From Anaeramoeba flamelloides (taxonomy: Eukaryota > Metamonada > Anaeramoebidae): a DNA stretch of 64,000 nt. The stretch covers positions 14,513,001-14,577,000 of the forward strand of contig JANTQA010000070.1 in the NCBI GenBank assembly GCA_027625915.1, read 5' to 3'. The first letter of the stretch is position 1; the number at the start of each line of letters is the position of its first letter. A program made the translations under genes and the position numbers. A model generated the notes under the pieces. It saw nothing but the letters and a program-made list of their open reading frames with translations, was not told the origin of the DNA and searched no databases. Positions 50,301 through 60,429 of this stretch are shown here, piece after piece.

Positions 50301-53252
50301 GCTGTGGTCAGAATATTTACTTAAGTGATAATAAAATTGTATAACCCACCACACTTTAGTGAAAAAAATTTCAATATAATTCAATTTCTAAAATAAAAGC
50401 TTTATTAGATCATGTCTCAACCTCAGTAAACTGAAAAAACTCAACCTAATTGTTTTCAATTTTATTTATTCTTATCCAAGACACAAAACAGTTTTTTCGT
50501 AAAACAAATAATCAAACACCAAATTCTTTTTTTTTTTTTTTTTTTTTAGTTTTTTTTTTCCATAAGATATTTCTTTCGCTACAATTTCGGTATTTTTTAT
50601 TTTTTCGAATTTCCAGTAATTGACACCAAAAAGAATATTGACTCTTGTGTGAATATTTAAAATTGAATGGGAATTGCCGATCAATAAACTAATAAAGAAA
50701 AAAAAATTCAAAGATAATAAACTGAAACATTTTTTCTAATTGTGAAAACATTCTTAAAGCACCTCTGTTGGTATAAAAACAGAAAATCCGGATTTTTACA
50801 TTTTTTTTATTTTCACTTTTTTGGAAAGTTCTTTTCCAATTTAATCTAAAAAAAATTCGGATAAAAATAAAAACAAAAAAAGAAAAAAATTTCATTGAAA
50901 GATCTCAATGACAAAACAATATTTACTTGGAATGGAATAATAAACCCTTGAAATTCCAAGTAAATTAGATCTTGAGCCAGACAATAAAAAATATTATTTT
51001 TTCACACTTTTGCTCTTTTATTTTTTTCGATTTATTTTTGTTACGTAATTGTTTTTGAATTTTGTTTTATTACAATGCCTATAGTTGCTTAACACATTTG
51101 TATCATTCAATTCAGTTGCCAAAAAAAATTTGTTCTTTAATTTTTCATTTATGAACTAAAATTTCTTTCTTTTTTTTCTTTTCTTTTCTTTTTGAAAAAA
51201 TTTCAACTTGCGTTTTATTGTGTTTGAAAAATTCTTCCTTTCATAAACTTTGCAATGATTAATTGTTTCCCATTAATAACACCCCTCTTTTTAATTCTCT
51301 GAATTTTTGACCCATTTGCTTCGTAACATCGAAAACTGTTTTTTCATGCTTTAAAAAAGACTTTTTAAATAAATGATTTTGAAAATCCCGATTTTTCCTT
51401 CTATACTCAAAATACTCCTTTAAAAATCTATTAATTTGGAATTGAATGAAGAGTTAATTGTTGAAATTTGAATTCAACAAGGTTAAAAAAGTCTAGATAA
51501 TTTATTTTTTGATCATAAGAGATTGATCCAAAATAGATTTGTACAAAAAAACTAAATGTTTTCAAATACTACAATTTTTCGAACAAAAGAAGGTATTTAT
51601 TTTTTTTTAGGAATAATTTTTTTTGGAAAATCACCATTACAATTTCAAATTATAATGGATAAAACTTTATTTAGTTTAAAGAGTAATACTGGAAAACTGG
51701 ATATAATTGCTTTTTTTGAAGTAAAATTTTTTATTTCAAAATCAAATCAATAAAAAAACTCGGGGATTTGGTACTCATTTCCATTCATGGGATTTACTTT
51801 TTGAGATTATTTATTACCAAGTGAGTTTCGAAAATTACAAATAAAAACATCGGAAATAAAACCATTTGTAACTTGAATATCTGGTAGTAGTTAGATTTTA
51901 TCCTTTTTTGGTTAAAGAAAATAAGAAAAAAGAGGAATTTATTTTCTCAACTCATTGAAAGAATAGTTTAATTTCAATTTAGGAAATTTCTAAAATTGTT
52001 TTGTTTAGGTGGAGTGTTTTCAACTCAGTACAGAAAAAAAGGAGTTGTATTTTTTAAAGAAAAAAAATAAAAATGAAATTTCTTTTTGTCCAAAAAAATA
52101 AAATGGTTTTCTTTATTTATTCGAATTTCCCGAAAAAACAAAGCTACTTCACACCCTTTTTAACTAACCGTTAAATTTATTTTTATTTTAGGAACTAAAA
52201 AATCAAAAAAACTTCGAAAATATTTTAATTTTTTTTTTAATTTTTAGCAAAAGATTATGGGGGTTTGTTGAACCCCAAACAGATAATCAAGAGTTGGTTT
52301 TAACAACATTCTAATCAAATTTAGATGTTTATATTCATCAAAACAAAATCTTTAAAAAAACACATTATCCCCATATATTAAGGCATATATATATAAAAAA
52401 TTATTATTATTATTTTTCTTATTTTTAAAACGAAAAAAAAACAAATAAAATAAAATACTTACAATAAAAGTGGCAACTGAAAATATTAAAAGATCTAACA
52501 GTAATAATACTCTATCAAAAATGGAACTTGAATTCTCAGCAAATGAAATTAAAAAGATAGCAATTGGAGTTTCACATACAATTATACTCCTAAATGATGG
52601 AAGAGCCTATGTAGTTGGATCAACAAATAGCACTGGCTTTGCATCAAGATTGAATAAATTCGAACAATATCCACAATTTAAAAATAATAATACAATATTC
52701 AAAGACGTCGCATGTGGGTATAGTTCCTCTGGATTTTTAGCTGAAAATAATGAAATTTGGGTTGCTGGCCGTTTTAAATCCAATACAATTTCCCCACCAG
52801 CCAAATTAACCAATTTGGAACAGAATAGCAATATTTCCTTAAATACATTAGTAGCCTCCGGCAGTAATCAAGTATTTTTTGCATTAGAATTAGATCTAAT
52901 TAATTATTTAAATCAAGATCTTTTAAATCTTTTAGAAAACGGATCTTTTGCTGATTGTCAAATTCAAAGCATCCCCGTTCATAAAGTTTTAATCCAAATC
53001 AGAATCGGAAAGTCATTTGATGAAGTCAAAAAATATTTGGAAGAAAATTGTACATTAAAAGAAATCAAAGATTTATTAAAATGGATTTATGGTGATCAAA
53101 GAATAAATTTCAAAAGAACAAATGAAATTTTAAATAATTTCGGAATTGAAAACCCCAAAGAGACAAAAACATTAAAAAGTGACTTGAAAAAATTATTATT
53201 TGATGAAAATACTTCCGATTTTACACTAATGGTACAAAACGATGAATATGAG

Positions 53253-53284
<32 letters not shown>

Positions 53285-53579
53285 AGAAGAAGAAGAATTA
53301 CCAGTTCATAAATTCATTTTAGCTGCAAGAAGTGGATTATTTTTGAATATGTTCCAAAATCTTGATCAGAAAAATCTTAAAAAAGTCAAAGATTATTCAA
53401 ACAAATCATTAGAAACAATCGAATTATTGATTTCCTTTTTATATACTGACGAAATTCCAATAACTGCAGATCATGACCAAGAATTCATAAAAGAAGAATT
53501 TGAAGATATTGTTGAATATTATCAATTAAATCCTAAAATTCCAATTTTGGATATTTTTGAGAAATGTGCCAAAAATTAA
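41338..53579 (+). CDS. RCC1-repeat protein with two C-terminal BTB domains, split by a ~10.5-kb intron
   Basis: Exon 1 (41338 to 41959, or 41953 with the alternative GT) starts at a true ATG. It encodes RCC1-type propeller repeats (NLLGIGANSG; VYGWGFNNYCQLGLP; ILYGCGNNSSGQ; LYAFGSS) and then breaks into a pyrimidine tract. Exon 2 (52471-53579) begins in the middle of an RCC1 repeat (IKKIAIGVSHTIILLNDGRA) and has no ATG until Met at 52521. BTB 1 is about residues 365-433 (NGSFADCQIQSIPVHK). BTB 2 is about 445-576 (SDFTLMVQN..LPVHKFILAARSG) and is interrupted by a 17-Glu run. Both donors and the acceptor AAAAG|TG are phase 1, giving 576 (or 574) residues. The order RCC1-BTB-BTB fits known BTB adaptors, perhaps Cullin-3 substrate receptors (inference). 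Alternatives are two gene fragments or a gene killed by insertions; the donor GTTTGT is weak. Confidence 0.7.
42237..44074. mobile_element. Element S, ~1.84 kb, CACAGGTA terminal inverted repeats
   Basis: The left tip CACAGGTAAGACG and right tip CGTCCTACCTGTG are inverted. Both subterminal zones are enriched in CG-containing motifs (AACGC, GCGTTTAAA, CGTTTAAAC, CGCGTT) that are rare elsewhere in this DNA, as in the transposase-binding ends of some cut-and-paste elements. No clear target duplication or transposase is seen. A family D-related element (43347-43795) is nested inside. Confidence 0.7.
43347..43795. mobile_element. Family D-related element nested in element S
   Basis: The terminal zones ATTTTTAATTGGGAACATTA and, inverted, GGTTTCCAATTAAAATTGC resemble family D ends, and the outer parts (GAGAAAAATGTTTG) are also inverted. 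The interior differs from the other D copies. Boundaries are uncertain by about 10 bp. Confidence 0.5.
44196..45240. repeat. Family T dispersed repeat, copy 2, with family B insertion
   Basis: It aligns with 5755-6147 on both sides of the family B element at 44516-45194, then continues into hairpin array 2. It confirms that the T arm and the hairpins travel together. Confidence 0.75.
44516..45194. mobile_element. Family B element, copy 2 (inverted relative to copy 1)
   Basis: The ends are GGGTATAGTCATTTACCGTG and, inverted, CACCGTAATGACTCTACCC. The flank is TAA on the left and TCA on the right, one change from a perfect TAA duplication. The matching empty site is in family T copy 1 near 6085 (GGATTATTATAGAATTATTT). 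The interior carries GAGCGACACTT and GAGTGTCGCTATTT as in copy 1. Confidence 0.88.
45253..45904. repeat. Hairpin array 2 (about seven units)
   Basis: Stem-loops of the same three classes as 6148-6577 lie at about 45253-45326, 45335-45404, 45411-45487, 45522-45592, 45702-45775 and 45832-45903. A degraded unit lies at 45598-45660. The unit at 45411-45487 is a perfect 37-bp inverted repeat around a CAA loop. The linkers contain repeated ACTCTAC and GCACTTG/ACACTTG motifs, for example CAACGGCACTCTACAACACT. Array 2 differs from array 1 in number and order of units. Confidence 0.9.
46208..46620. repeat. GC-richer patch with three CCCAGTACAAG repeats at 31-32 bp spacing
   Basis: CCCAGTACAAG occurs at 46440, 46472 and 46503. 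The 31-bp units share only this head, and a TATATAAAG lies at 46318-46325 about 115 bp upstream. No frame spans the patch convincingly: the plus frames at 46305-46618 end at once in other registers. It could be a promoter region or a terminal piece of an unidentified element. Confidence 0.5.
46980..47326. repeat. Family M, copy 4
   Basis: It has the same orientation as 12340-12720: CAAAATTTTTCCACACAG, TTTTTTGAATTATTCAAC, GTTAAAGCTGAGTTTATTTT and TGGTATCTAACCTTTTGATC. It is truncated on the right by the family J element. Confidence 0.65.
47673..47892. mobile_element. Family K MITE, 220 bp, nested in J
   Basis: The ends AACCAAATTTCAAAAGTAGG and, inverted, CCTATTTTTGAAATTTAGCT are flanked by TA. 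A right-half relative occurs at 60065-60139 (GGAAAATCTTCCCCTATTTT). Confidence 0.78.
47995..48564. mobile_element. Family E element, copy 2, nested in J
   Basis: The ends CAACTCCATTTCACTCAAAA and, inverted, TTTGACTGAAAAAGAGTTTA are the same tips as 13462-14169, with the GGGGCC/GGCC core just inside. The uninterrupted sequence in J copy 1 serves as the empty site. Confidence 0.75.
48950..50045 (-). repeat. Family M, copy 5, interrupted by a LINE tail
   Basis: It is the reverse complement of 12340-12870, split at 49086-49690 by a LINE fragment. Landmarks are TACAATACTCAGAAAAC, GATCGATCAAATGGTTAGG and CTCAACTTTAACCATATTA. Just left of it (48780-48860) lies part of the same family in the opposite orientation, forming a large imperfect palindrome. 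Confidence 0.65.
49086..49690 (-). mobile_element. 5'-truncated LINE tail, second LINE family, 605 bp
   Basis: It is flanked by a perfect 16-bp duplication AAAAAAATGCATTGGT (49070-49085 and 49691-49706). The minus strand encodes the zinc knuckle CPCCNKKIDDIDHFIWE near 49640-49690. After a frame change comes a C-terminal tail NIKEIYYITIEYILAHMSQH...REF-like end with a stop at 49387-49389. The tail differs from the 14552-17654 element, so it is a different LINE lineage. Confidence 0.88.
50046..52469. other. AT-rich right part of the RCC1-BTB intron
   Basis: Only homopolymer-rich sequence and weak frames occur here. The frames at 50472-50895 on the minus strand are Phe/Lys runs around a T28 tract. 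The ATG frame 51556-51753 is the most protein-like, but it has a Phe-rich centre and no known domain. Confidence 0.4.
53237..53296 (+). repeat. GAA/GAG microsatellite coding a poly-Glu run inside BTB 2
   Basis: About 17 consecutive Glu codons (mostly GAA) sit between beta strands of the second BTB domain of the RCC1-BTB protein, immediately before LPVHKFILAARSG. Slippage at this site would vary loop length without changing the frame. Confidence 0.85.
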
Positions 53580-55480
53580 CAAAAAATAAAATTATTATAT
53601 TTTTAAAAATCTATTATTTGACAGAAAAAACAATTACCAAATTTTCCCAAAAAGAAAAAAAACAAAAAAAAAAACATAATGAAATTTTTAAAACTGCAAA
53701 TAATGATTAATTTAAGTTCACAAAACAATATTGTTTCATTTTATAAAGTTACCAGGAAAATATTTTATTTTTTTTTTTGATCTTTTTATTTCTCAAATCT
53801 ATTTATTTACTGATAAAATTTTTTTTTTTTTTTTTCAGGGAGTAGTATTTTTTAAAAATTCAATTGAAATCTTGATAATTCTTGAAATTTTTTTTTTTTT
53901 TGTAATTTGTGTTTCGACTTATGAAACGGATGAGTTAACCTCATTTAAACAATTTATTGATTTGAGTTTCTATTTTGAATTCCAAAATTTGTAGCTTTTC
54001 AATATAAAACCAAAAAAAATAACCTATTATTTTTATTTATAAATAAGTTAATTCTTGGAAATGGAAAAACATATTTTTCTTTTTATGTTGGAAAGTATTG
54101 ATTTTGAAAGAAAATTTTTTATTTGGTGTTTCTTTTTCTAAGATTAATATTTCAAAGGTAATCTTATCCAATAAAACTAATTGAAGTATAGGTGTTTCAA
54201 TAAATGGATATTTGAAAGTAGGCTTAACTACATGTTTATCATTTAAATTGAGATCTATTAAGCAAAAAAATTTTTTTTCTTTAAGGTTTGAAAAAAGTTG
54301 TTTTCTGATTTTCAAAAAATGAAATAAAATTGAAAAAAATTTTCAATTTTGAAAAAATTTTTTTAACAAATTATTTGGTCTAATTCAAAAGAATCCTTAT
54401 AACAATTCAATTCACTTTTGGCAGAAAAAAAAAAATGATTTTGAATTTTGATGATAAAATTAACCAAATCCCTATATCTTCAAGAAAGTTTTATTTGAAA
54501 TAATCGAATTTCATCTTTTAACAAAAACAAAATTTCTTGGTAAAAATTTTAAATGGCTTTAAAACTTTAATTATTATAACTATTCTTCTGAAAACAATTC
54601 AATTATTTTTTAATCCGTTAAATAAAACATTTTTTTTTGGTTAACTTAAAGTTTTATCTCAAAAAAGAAAAAAAATATTTATATTAATATTACTGGTAAC
54701 AAAGACTTTTTCTGTATAATAATTATTAAAATGGTAATAAACGGGGTAAAATCTTGTTAAATTGAGAGAAATAAAATGAATTTCCAATAGTTTTCTTTTT
54801 CAGAAAAAAAGGAAAAAAAAATTGATCTAACTAAACCAATTTTCTTTTTTGGGTTTCTTAGTCGATCAGAATTTTTTGAAACTTCGAATCTAAACAATTT
54901 CTAAGTAGAGAATACCACCAATAAAATAATTTAAAATTTTGTCTTGTTTTCGTAGAAGAATGGTCAATTAATCGTCTTTTGAGTCATTAGAATAAGATTT
55001 TGAATAAGGAATTATCAAGAACTTCAGTATTTATTTACAAATAATATTAAAAAATTAAAATTTTATTAGATCTTTAAAAAATCAAATTCTAAATTCATAT
55101 GAAGTAGGTTTATGTCTAATTCATATTTCTGATCTATTATTTAAATAAAATATTAAATTGTTCTTCCATATTGTTATTATTACTAGATTTTGCAAAAAAA
55201 TACTCATGAGAAATAAACTATCATTTTTTTTTTTTCATAAGAATTTTTTAGGTTATTATTTTTATTGTAAAAAAAGTAGTTTTTGGTTATTATTCTTTCA
55301 GGAGAAGTTACCCAGATATTTATAAAAAACGATTGTTTTTTAACAATTAAAAAAAGTTTTTCCAATCAAGATAATCTCTTGAGGTTATATTATTATTTCG
55401 TTTTATTAGCTAAATTTTTAATTAATGATTTTTTCTGAAAAATATTCAAATATCAAAGTAAACTATTTTTTAATAATAAT
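53580..55480. other. Downstream region of the RCC1-BTB gene
   Basis: The minus frame 54037-54315 (SFKINTFQHKKKNMFFHF near its end) has alternating hydrophobic residues and a candidate acceptor ATCAG just inside its start. It could be a lost exon, but it has no ATG and no recognisable family. The rest is AT-rich sequence with many T runs. Confidence 0.4.
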
Positions 55481-56041
55481 GATTCACTTTATAATGTTAA
55501 TGGAATTTTTTTTGAGGGTTGATTTCAGTATTCTTATCAAAAAAATATTTCAAATTTTTAGGATCAGAATAATTGTTTCAAATTTTACAAATTTTTGTTT
55601 TACTTTTTCAAATTTTTGTTTTTCTTTTTCTTTTTCTCTTTCTTTTGTTTTTACAAGATTTCTTTTTTTTTATTGTTGTTTTTTTTCCCAAACGATCATA
55701 TGAAAAAAAAAAAATTCTTTGAAAAGACAAATAATCACTAAAATAATTAAGATTATGTAATATCTTTAAAATGAATTTTATTATTAGCAAAAAATCTTCT
55801 TGTTAACTTTTTTTCAGTGAAAGTTCAGTAATAAAAAATGGGTAATGCTCTTTTCAAAAATTTTAATTTACTTCTTTTTTAGTTTTTGGTTTTATTTTTT
55901 TTTAATTTTTTAAATAAGCCAGGGTTTTATATATTTAGAATGACTTAAAAGTGAATTATTAATCAGATTTGATTATTCGTTGTAATTGAATACGAAAGGA
56001 TATATATTTTTTTTTCAATTTATTATTTCAAGTGAGTCACA
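55481..56041. mobile_element. Family Q element, copy 2
   Basis: The left end GATTCACTTTATAATGTTAA and right end, inverted, AAGTGAGTCAC match 35006-36181. There is a tract of CTTTTTCTTTTT near 55620 as in copy 1. It lacks the nested J element. Confidence 0.65.
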
Positions 56042-56396
56042 ATTTTTGATATGGTGTTTCTATTAAATCATAGCTAGTGAGAAATATAAAAGACCAAGAT
56101 TATAAAGTCAATCTATTAAAAAATTCAAGACCTTTCTGGGTAATCCACATTCTATTTAATTCAAAAAGTTATTGTTTTTTTTTTTGTTTTATTTTGAGTT
56201 TGGGAAAATAATTTCATCTAACAGACTTTTTTTTTTTTTTAATTTGAAAAATTTGAATAAAATCGTTTATTTTTACTCAATTCGATAAAGAATAAAAAAA
56301 ATAAACTTGATTAGGTTTTTTTTTTGGTTTTTATGTTTTATGGTTAAAATCAAAAATTTTTCGAAAAAACTGAAAACATCAAGAAAACTATTGTAA

Positions 56397-56468
56397 GCTT
56401 TTCCAGAATTTAATAGAATTTTGAAAAAAAAATAACTTTTACTCTATTTATTAGAATTCTGGAAAATA
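56397..56468. repeat. Single class 1 hairpin
   Basis: GCTTTTCCAGAATTTAATAG and the inverted CTATTTATTAGAATTCTGGA form the same stem as in the two arrays. The linker GGTACTCTACTGCACTCAAT follows, as in the arrays. The preceding GGTTTTTTTTTTGG...CCAAGAAAAC-like stretch may be a decayed second unit. Confidence 0.8.
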
Positions 56469-57793
56469 TGGTACTCTACTGCACTCAATGATACTGGTCA
56501 CATGGCGTATTGTTAATATTATTATTATACCTAATAATTATTAATCATTCATGTCCTTTTCATCCATCCAGTACTATTTATTATTAATTTTTGTCTAAAT
56601 TGAATTTAGATTTACATTTAATATTTTTAAGTTTTCTATTTTCTAATTAATATTTTCTTCTTTTTTTTTTTTGAAAACTTTAATTATTCTGAAAGATTTC
56701 TAAACACTGAGAACACTAATTTTTTTTTTAGTTTGTATCTTCTTTTTTTTCATTAAAATTCTGTCTTGAAAAAGTTTTGCTTCAGTTTAATAATTTATAG
56801 TTAGATGTATTTTAATTTTTAAAAAATTTGTTATTTTTTTTTATTTATTCAAACATCAATTAAGTCAAAATATTTTTGAGTTAGATTAAAAATTACTAAT
56901 CCCTAGAATTATTCAAAAATACATATCTATTTTAACTTTTGTAATTTTACACATTATCTCTTATTTTTATATTTAAAAATTAGTTTTATTTTTTTAAAAT
57001 TGTTTTTTTCTTTTTTGAAATTTTTTTTGTAGTTTTTTTATAATTTCTCAAGCCAAATTCGGAAATATTTAATTTCAGACAAAATAATTGATTTAAAATT
57101 TTTATCAATGTTTGGGTTCAACATATATTATTGGATAATTTTAACTGTTATTTTTCATAAAATTCTCTAATTATAAGAAAAACAAATTGTGAAAAATTAA
57201 ACGATTAATAATTATTAACAATTCATAATCAATAATAGGGGTTGTTTATACATACCAAAATTACCAAAAAAAAAAAAAAAATGTGTTCATATTTCCAACT
57301 CTGTCTGAAAATACTTTGTTATCTAATTTAATATTAAAAAAAAGTTATGTTTAATTCAATCATAAAAAAACTAGGTAAAACAGGTTTTACTTCATCAGTT
57401 TTTGTTTACAAGTTAATAAAACACTGATTATTCAAATTACCTGATATTCAAAAATATTTTACAGAAAAAAAATCATCCTTAGTTCTAAATTCTCTGGAAA
57501 AAAAAATTAACAAAAATAAGTCTAATAAATCAAAATAAAGCTTTTCAAACAAATTAAAAATGAAAAAACAAATTTATTTATTTAATATTTTTTTTAGTTG
57601 GAATAAAGACATTACAATTCTACACTTGTTGAAATTATCTTTTTTCTTTCTTGTTATATTTTCAATTTTTGTGGTATATCCAAGAAAATATTTATACACT
57701 TATATTTGAATTTGTGACAAAATGTTGGAATAATTGAAGATCAATTGAGGCGTTATTAAAATGGAGATATACCCATCTTCTTTATTATTGGAT
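56469..57793. other. AT-rich intergenic DNA, no gene seen
   Basis: No frame, repeat or RNA structure that I can support, beyond homopolymer runs. Confidence 0.45.
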
Positions 57794-58108
57794 TCAAATT
57801 TTATCTGACATAATTTTATAATCTTCCTCATCACTTAAAGCTTCTTTCTCTTTTCCAAATGAGAAATCAGTATAATAATGCAGTAAAAATGTTTCAATAT
57901 TTTGACAATTTGCCAATTCATCAAAGGTATCCATGATTTGTCCATTGATATCTTCTTTTGCATATGTCTTTAAAAGTTTGATCGTTTCTATACGATATCC
58001 TGGAGAGTATGACCTTCGATATTTATTCTCTTTTTGAGATCTGTCTCTTCTTCGATTTTTTCTTGATTGTCTCACAGAGACTGTTTTCTCATTTTCTTCT
58101 TTAAACAT
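57794..58108 (-). CDS. Small basic/acidic protein, 104 aa, unrecognised
   Basis: The frame starts at ATG (58108); the longer open frame upstream begins at GTG and is Phe-rich, so I prefer the ATG. The N-terminal third is very basic (SRKNRRRDRSQKENKYRRS). The rest is a mixed, probably helical segment (IETIKLLKTYAKEDINGQIM; NIETFLLHYYTDFSFG) ending in an acidic tail and TGA. Composition is unlike the surrounding frames, which is the main reason to call it. An upstream exon is possible, since an acceptor-like CCAAG follows a pyrimidine tract. No family is recognised. Confidence 0.45.
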   Translation of the reverse strand: MFKEENEKTVSVRQSRKNRRRDRSQKENKYRRSYSPGYRIETIKLLKTYAKEDINGQIMDTFDELANCQNIETFLLHYYTDFSFGKEKEALSDEEDYKIMSDKI

Positions 58109-58645
58109 TATTCTTGGATTGACAAAGACAGTTTTTGTGAAAAAAAATTGTTGAAAAAAAAATAAGAAAATAAGAAAATTAATGTCAAGTTGCATTTTTA
58201 AATCAAAAAACAGTTTAATTTTGAACACGAAAATCACATTGTTTAAATGGTAAAGCTAATCTTTAAGTACTGTTTCGACAATTTATTAATTATTTTAACT
58301 TTCGAAAATGAATCATTCCAAATAAATAGTTTTTTTTTTCTCAAATTTAATGTTTTCGGAAAAATTATTAAGTGCAAGTATAAAATCAAAACTGGGTTAG
58401 TTGGTAAAAAAATTATATGTGATCAGTCTTCTCTGAAAATCGATTTTCTTTTTTTCGTCCATTTGTAAATGGTTTTTGTTTCTCAAAAATTTTTTTTTCG
58501 AAAACACACGATTCTTTCCAACATAAAAAATGAAAATGAATCAGAGATAAATAAATTGAATCCAAGATCATCAAAAATTTTAATGTTTTGAAGGTACAAC
58601 TACCCTAGATCTTGATTCTTTAGGGCAAATAAGGAGCTTTTTTTT
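58109..58645. other. Intergenic DNA, no gene seen
   Basis: A plus-strand frame at 58247-58468 has an ATG, but it is Phe/Lys-rich without features. It faces away from the small CDS to its left and could be accidental. Confidence 0.4.
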
Positions 58646-58955
58646 ACAGATATTCTTCTGTTATGATCAAAGATAAATCAAAATTTTCCAAATTATGCAA
58701 TTAATCAAAATATTTGGAGAGAATTGAAGATTTGGATCATTTTCTATTGAACTGCCCAGCCTATGAAAATCATCTGAAAATTAAGATATCTGAATTAAAA
58801 AAAATTAATTCGGTTAATATAATTAAAAAATAATAATATTTCTAATATTATTATAAAAAGGGATCCAAACTGCTTATTAGCCTTAGTGGGTAATAAATTT
58901 ATTGGGAGTCTTTAATAAAATTTATAAATAAAAATTTAGGAATTCTGTGAAGTAC
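58646..58955 (+). mobile_element. Diverged 3' fragment of a LINE related to 14552-17654
   Basis: The plus strand encodes EDLDHFLLNCPAYENHLKIK, then ISELKKI, aligning with the zinc-knuckle region EDLDHFLWNCSAYENNRKIW of the larger element. An in-frame stop precedes it. The 3' UTR also matches (TTAGCCTTAGTGGGTAATAA; AAAAATTTAGGAATTC). It is 5'-truncated and clearly older. Confidence 0.88.
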
Positions 58956-59004
58956 CTAAGTTTTTTTTAATTTTAGAAATTAAAAAAAGTCTAATGACTA
59001 ATAA

Positions 59005-59429
59005 CCATTTTGGAAAAAAAGTGAAGCATGGTTTTTAATGGGGACCATTACCGAAAACATAAAGTAAAATCAATAAAAAGAAGAAACCAATTAACTTCAA
59101 ATAATAACTCCATTATATTATTTTCAATCAACCCAACAAATACAATTTAAATATACTTTTTTATATTGTAATTGTTAAAGTTGTTTTGGAGATCTCAAAA
59201 ATAATCAATTTTTTGAACAAATTTATAATAATTGATCAACCAAAGAAAAGCCCATACCAAAAGATAGTATTAAAAAAACTGTTATTGTGGGGAATACTTC
59301 ACATTTTTCTTTATTTATTTATTTATTCTTTTTTTCAGTGATCTTACTTTGAATTTTCAGTTTCTATTAATGTTCTCAATTAAAAACCATGTTGAGCTTT
59401 TTTCCTGTTTCACTTTTTTTCCAAAATGG
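59005..59429. mobile_element. Family D MITE, copy 3
   Basis: The ends CCATTTTGGAAAAAAAGTGA and, inverted, TCACTTTTTTTCCAAAATGG bound the copy, and the interior matches copies 1 and 2. The flanks are TAA and TCA. Confidence 0.85.
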
Positions 59430-59484
59430 TCAGAAGAGTTACAGCCAATTTATTCAACTTGTGAATTTTTTCTATCCTTTCTTA

Positions 59485-60062
59485 ATATGTCCTTAATAAA
59501 ATTAAGCACTATTTTTTTCTTGTTAATATTTTTCGAAATTAAGTTTTATAACTTAATTCAATTAACCACTGTGATAATTTTTTTTAGAATAAAAACACTT
59601 TCAACTTTTGAATACAGAAAATATTTTTTGAAATTAGTGTGCACTTTGTTATTTTTTTTTGAAAAATTCGGGTTGAGAAAAGCTTGAAATCAAAGAATAA
59701 GTTAATATATTAAATTAGAATGCTTTTTCAGAGAGTTTATCTTTTTAGTTGAACTTTTTTTTAATTTAACCATTTAAAACTAAAAAAAACATTTGAAGAC
59801 CAAATTTGTGCCTTTTGTGAAAAGAAAATTCCCATAATTTAGAATTTGTTTTTGTAAATGAGTTAAAACAAGATAGTGTATCTAAAAATATACATAATTT
59901 CAGGTTTAAATTCAATGATTTTGGCAAAACATGTTTTCAAGAAAAAGTTAAACTGAAACTTTATTTATTTTTATTTTATCATTTTGTTTTTTTAATTGTA
60001 TTAATGGAAAGTATTTGATCAGTTTTTCATTTTTAGTGTTTTTTGGGTCATAGGGACATATA
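59485..60062 (+). mobile_element. Family L element, copy 1
   Basis: It runs ATATGTCCTTAATAAAATTA to GGGTCATAGGGACATAT and is nearly identical to 60671-61246 in the same orientation. The open frame 59349-59687 partly overlaps it and is not conserved, so it is not called. Confidence 0.85.
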
Positions 60063-60064
60063 TT

Positions 60065-60139
60065 ATTATTGAAAAAAAAAAAAACAATTGTATAAATTTT
60101 TTTCTGATGGAAAATCTTCCCCTATTTTTGAAAAATAGT
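60065..60139. mobile_element. Family K right-half fragment
   Basis: It matches the right half of the MITE at 47673-47892 (CAATT...TTTTTTTCTGATGG...CCCCTATTTTTGAAA). It abuts the end of family L copy 1. Confidence 0.6.
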
Positions 60140-60429
60140 TTATATCTTCTTTAGTGTATTTTAAGGGTCTTGTTAACAGGAATTTCAGAGTAAAAACTAA
60201 ATAACACATCTTTTTTTGTAATGATAGTTAAATTTTCTCATTGAATAAAAGATCTTAAGAAGTTTAACCAATAGAAAAAAGATGGTTTTTGTAGTGTATG
60301 TTTCGAATTCGTTTTTGGTGTATTATCTTTAAATCACTACGGGTTAATGTTTTTCATCAGTAACTCTTTTTATCCCCATAAAAGAAAAAAAAAATCAAAC
60401 CTAAAAATAAAAAATTGTTGTGTCTAAAA

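Larger units (their letters stand above)
41960..52470 (+). other. Putative giant intron or transposon-filled gap of the RCC1-BTB gene
   Basis: The region contains no convincing gene. It holds element S (42237-44074), a family T copy with family B insert and hairpin array 2, a GC-richer patch with 31-bp-spaced repeats, family M, J, K and E elements, and a TSD-flanked LINE tail. The remaining 50046-52469 is AT-rich. The ATG frame at 51556-51753 (ending EVKFFISKSNQ) has no known domain. Confidence 0.6.

Noticed and set aside
57794-58237. Longer 147-codon version of the small protein
   Set aside because: The upstream part begins at GTG and is a Phe-rich translation of T tracts; the ATG at 58108 is preferred.
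59349-59687. 112-codon plus-strand frame
   Set aside because: It spans a family D/L junction and is not preserved in L copies 2 and 3.
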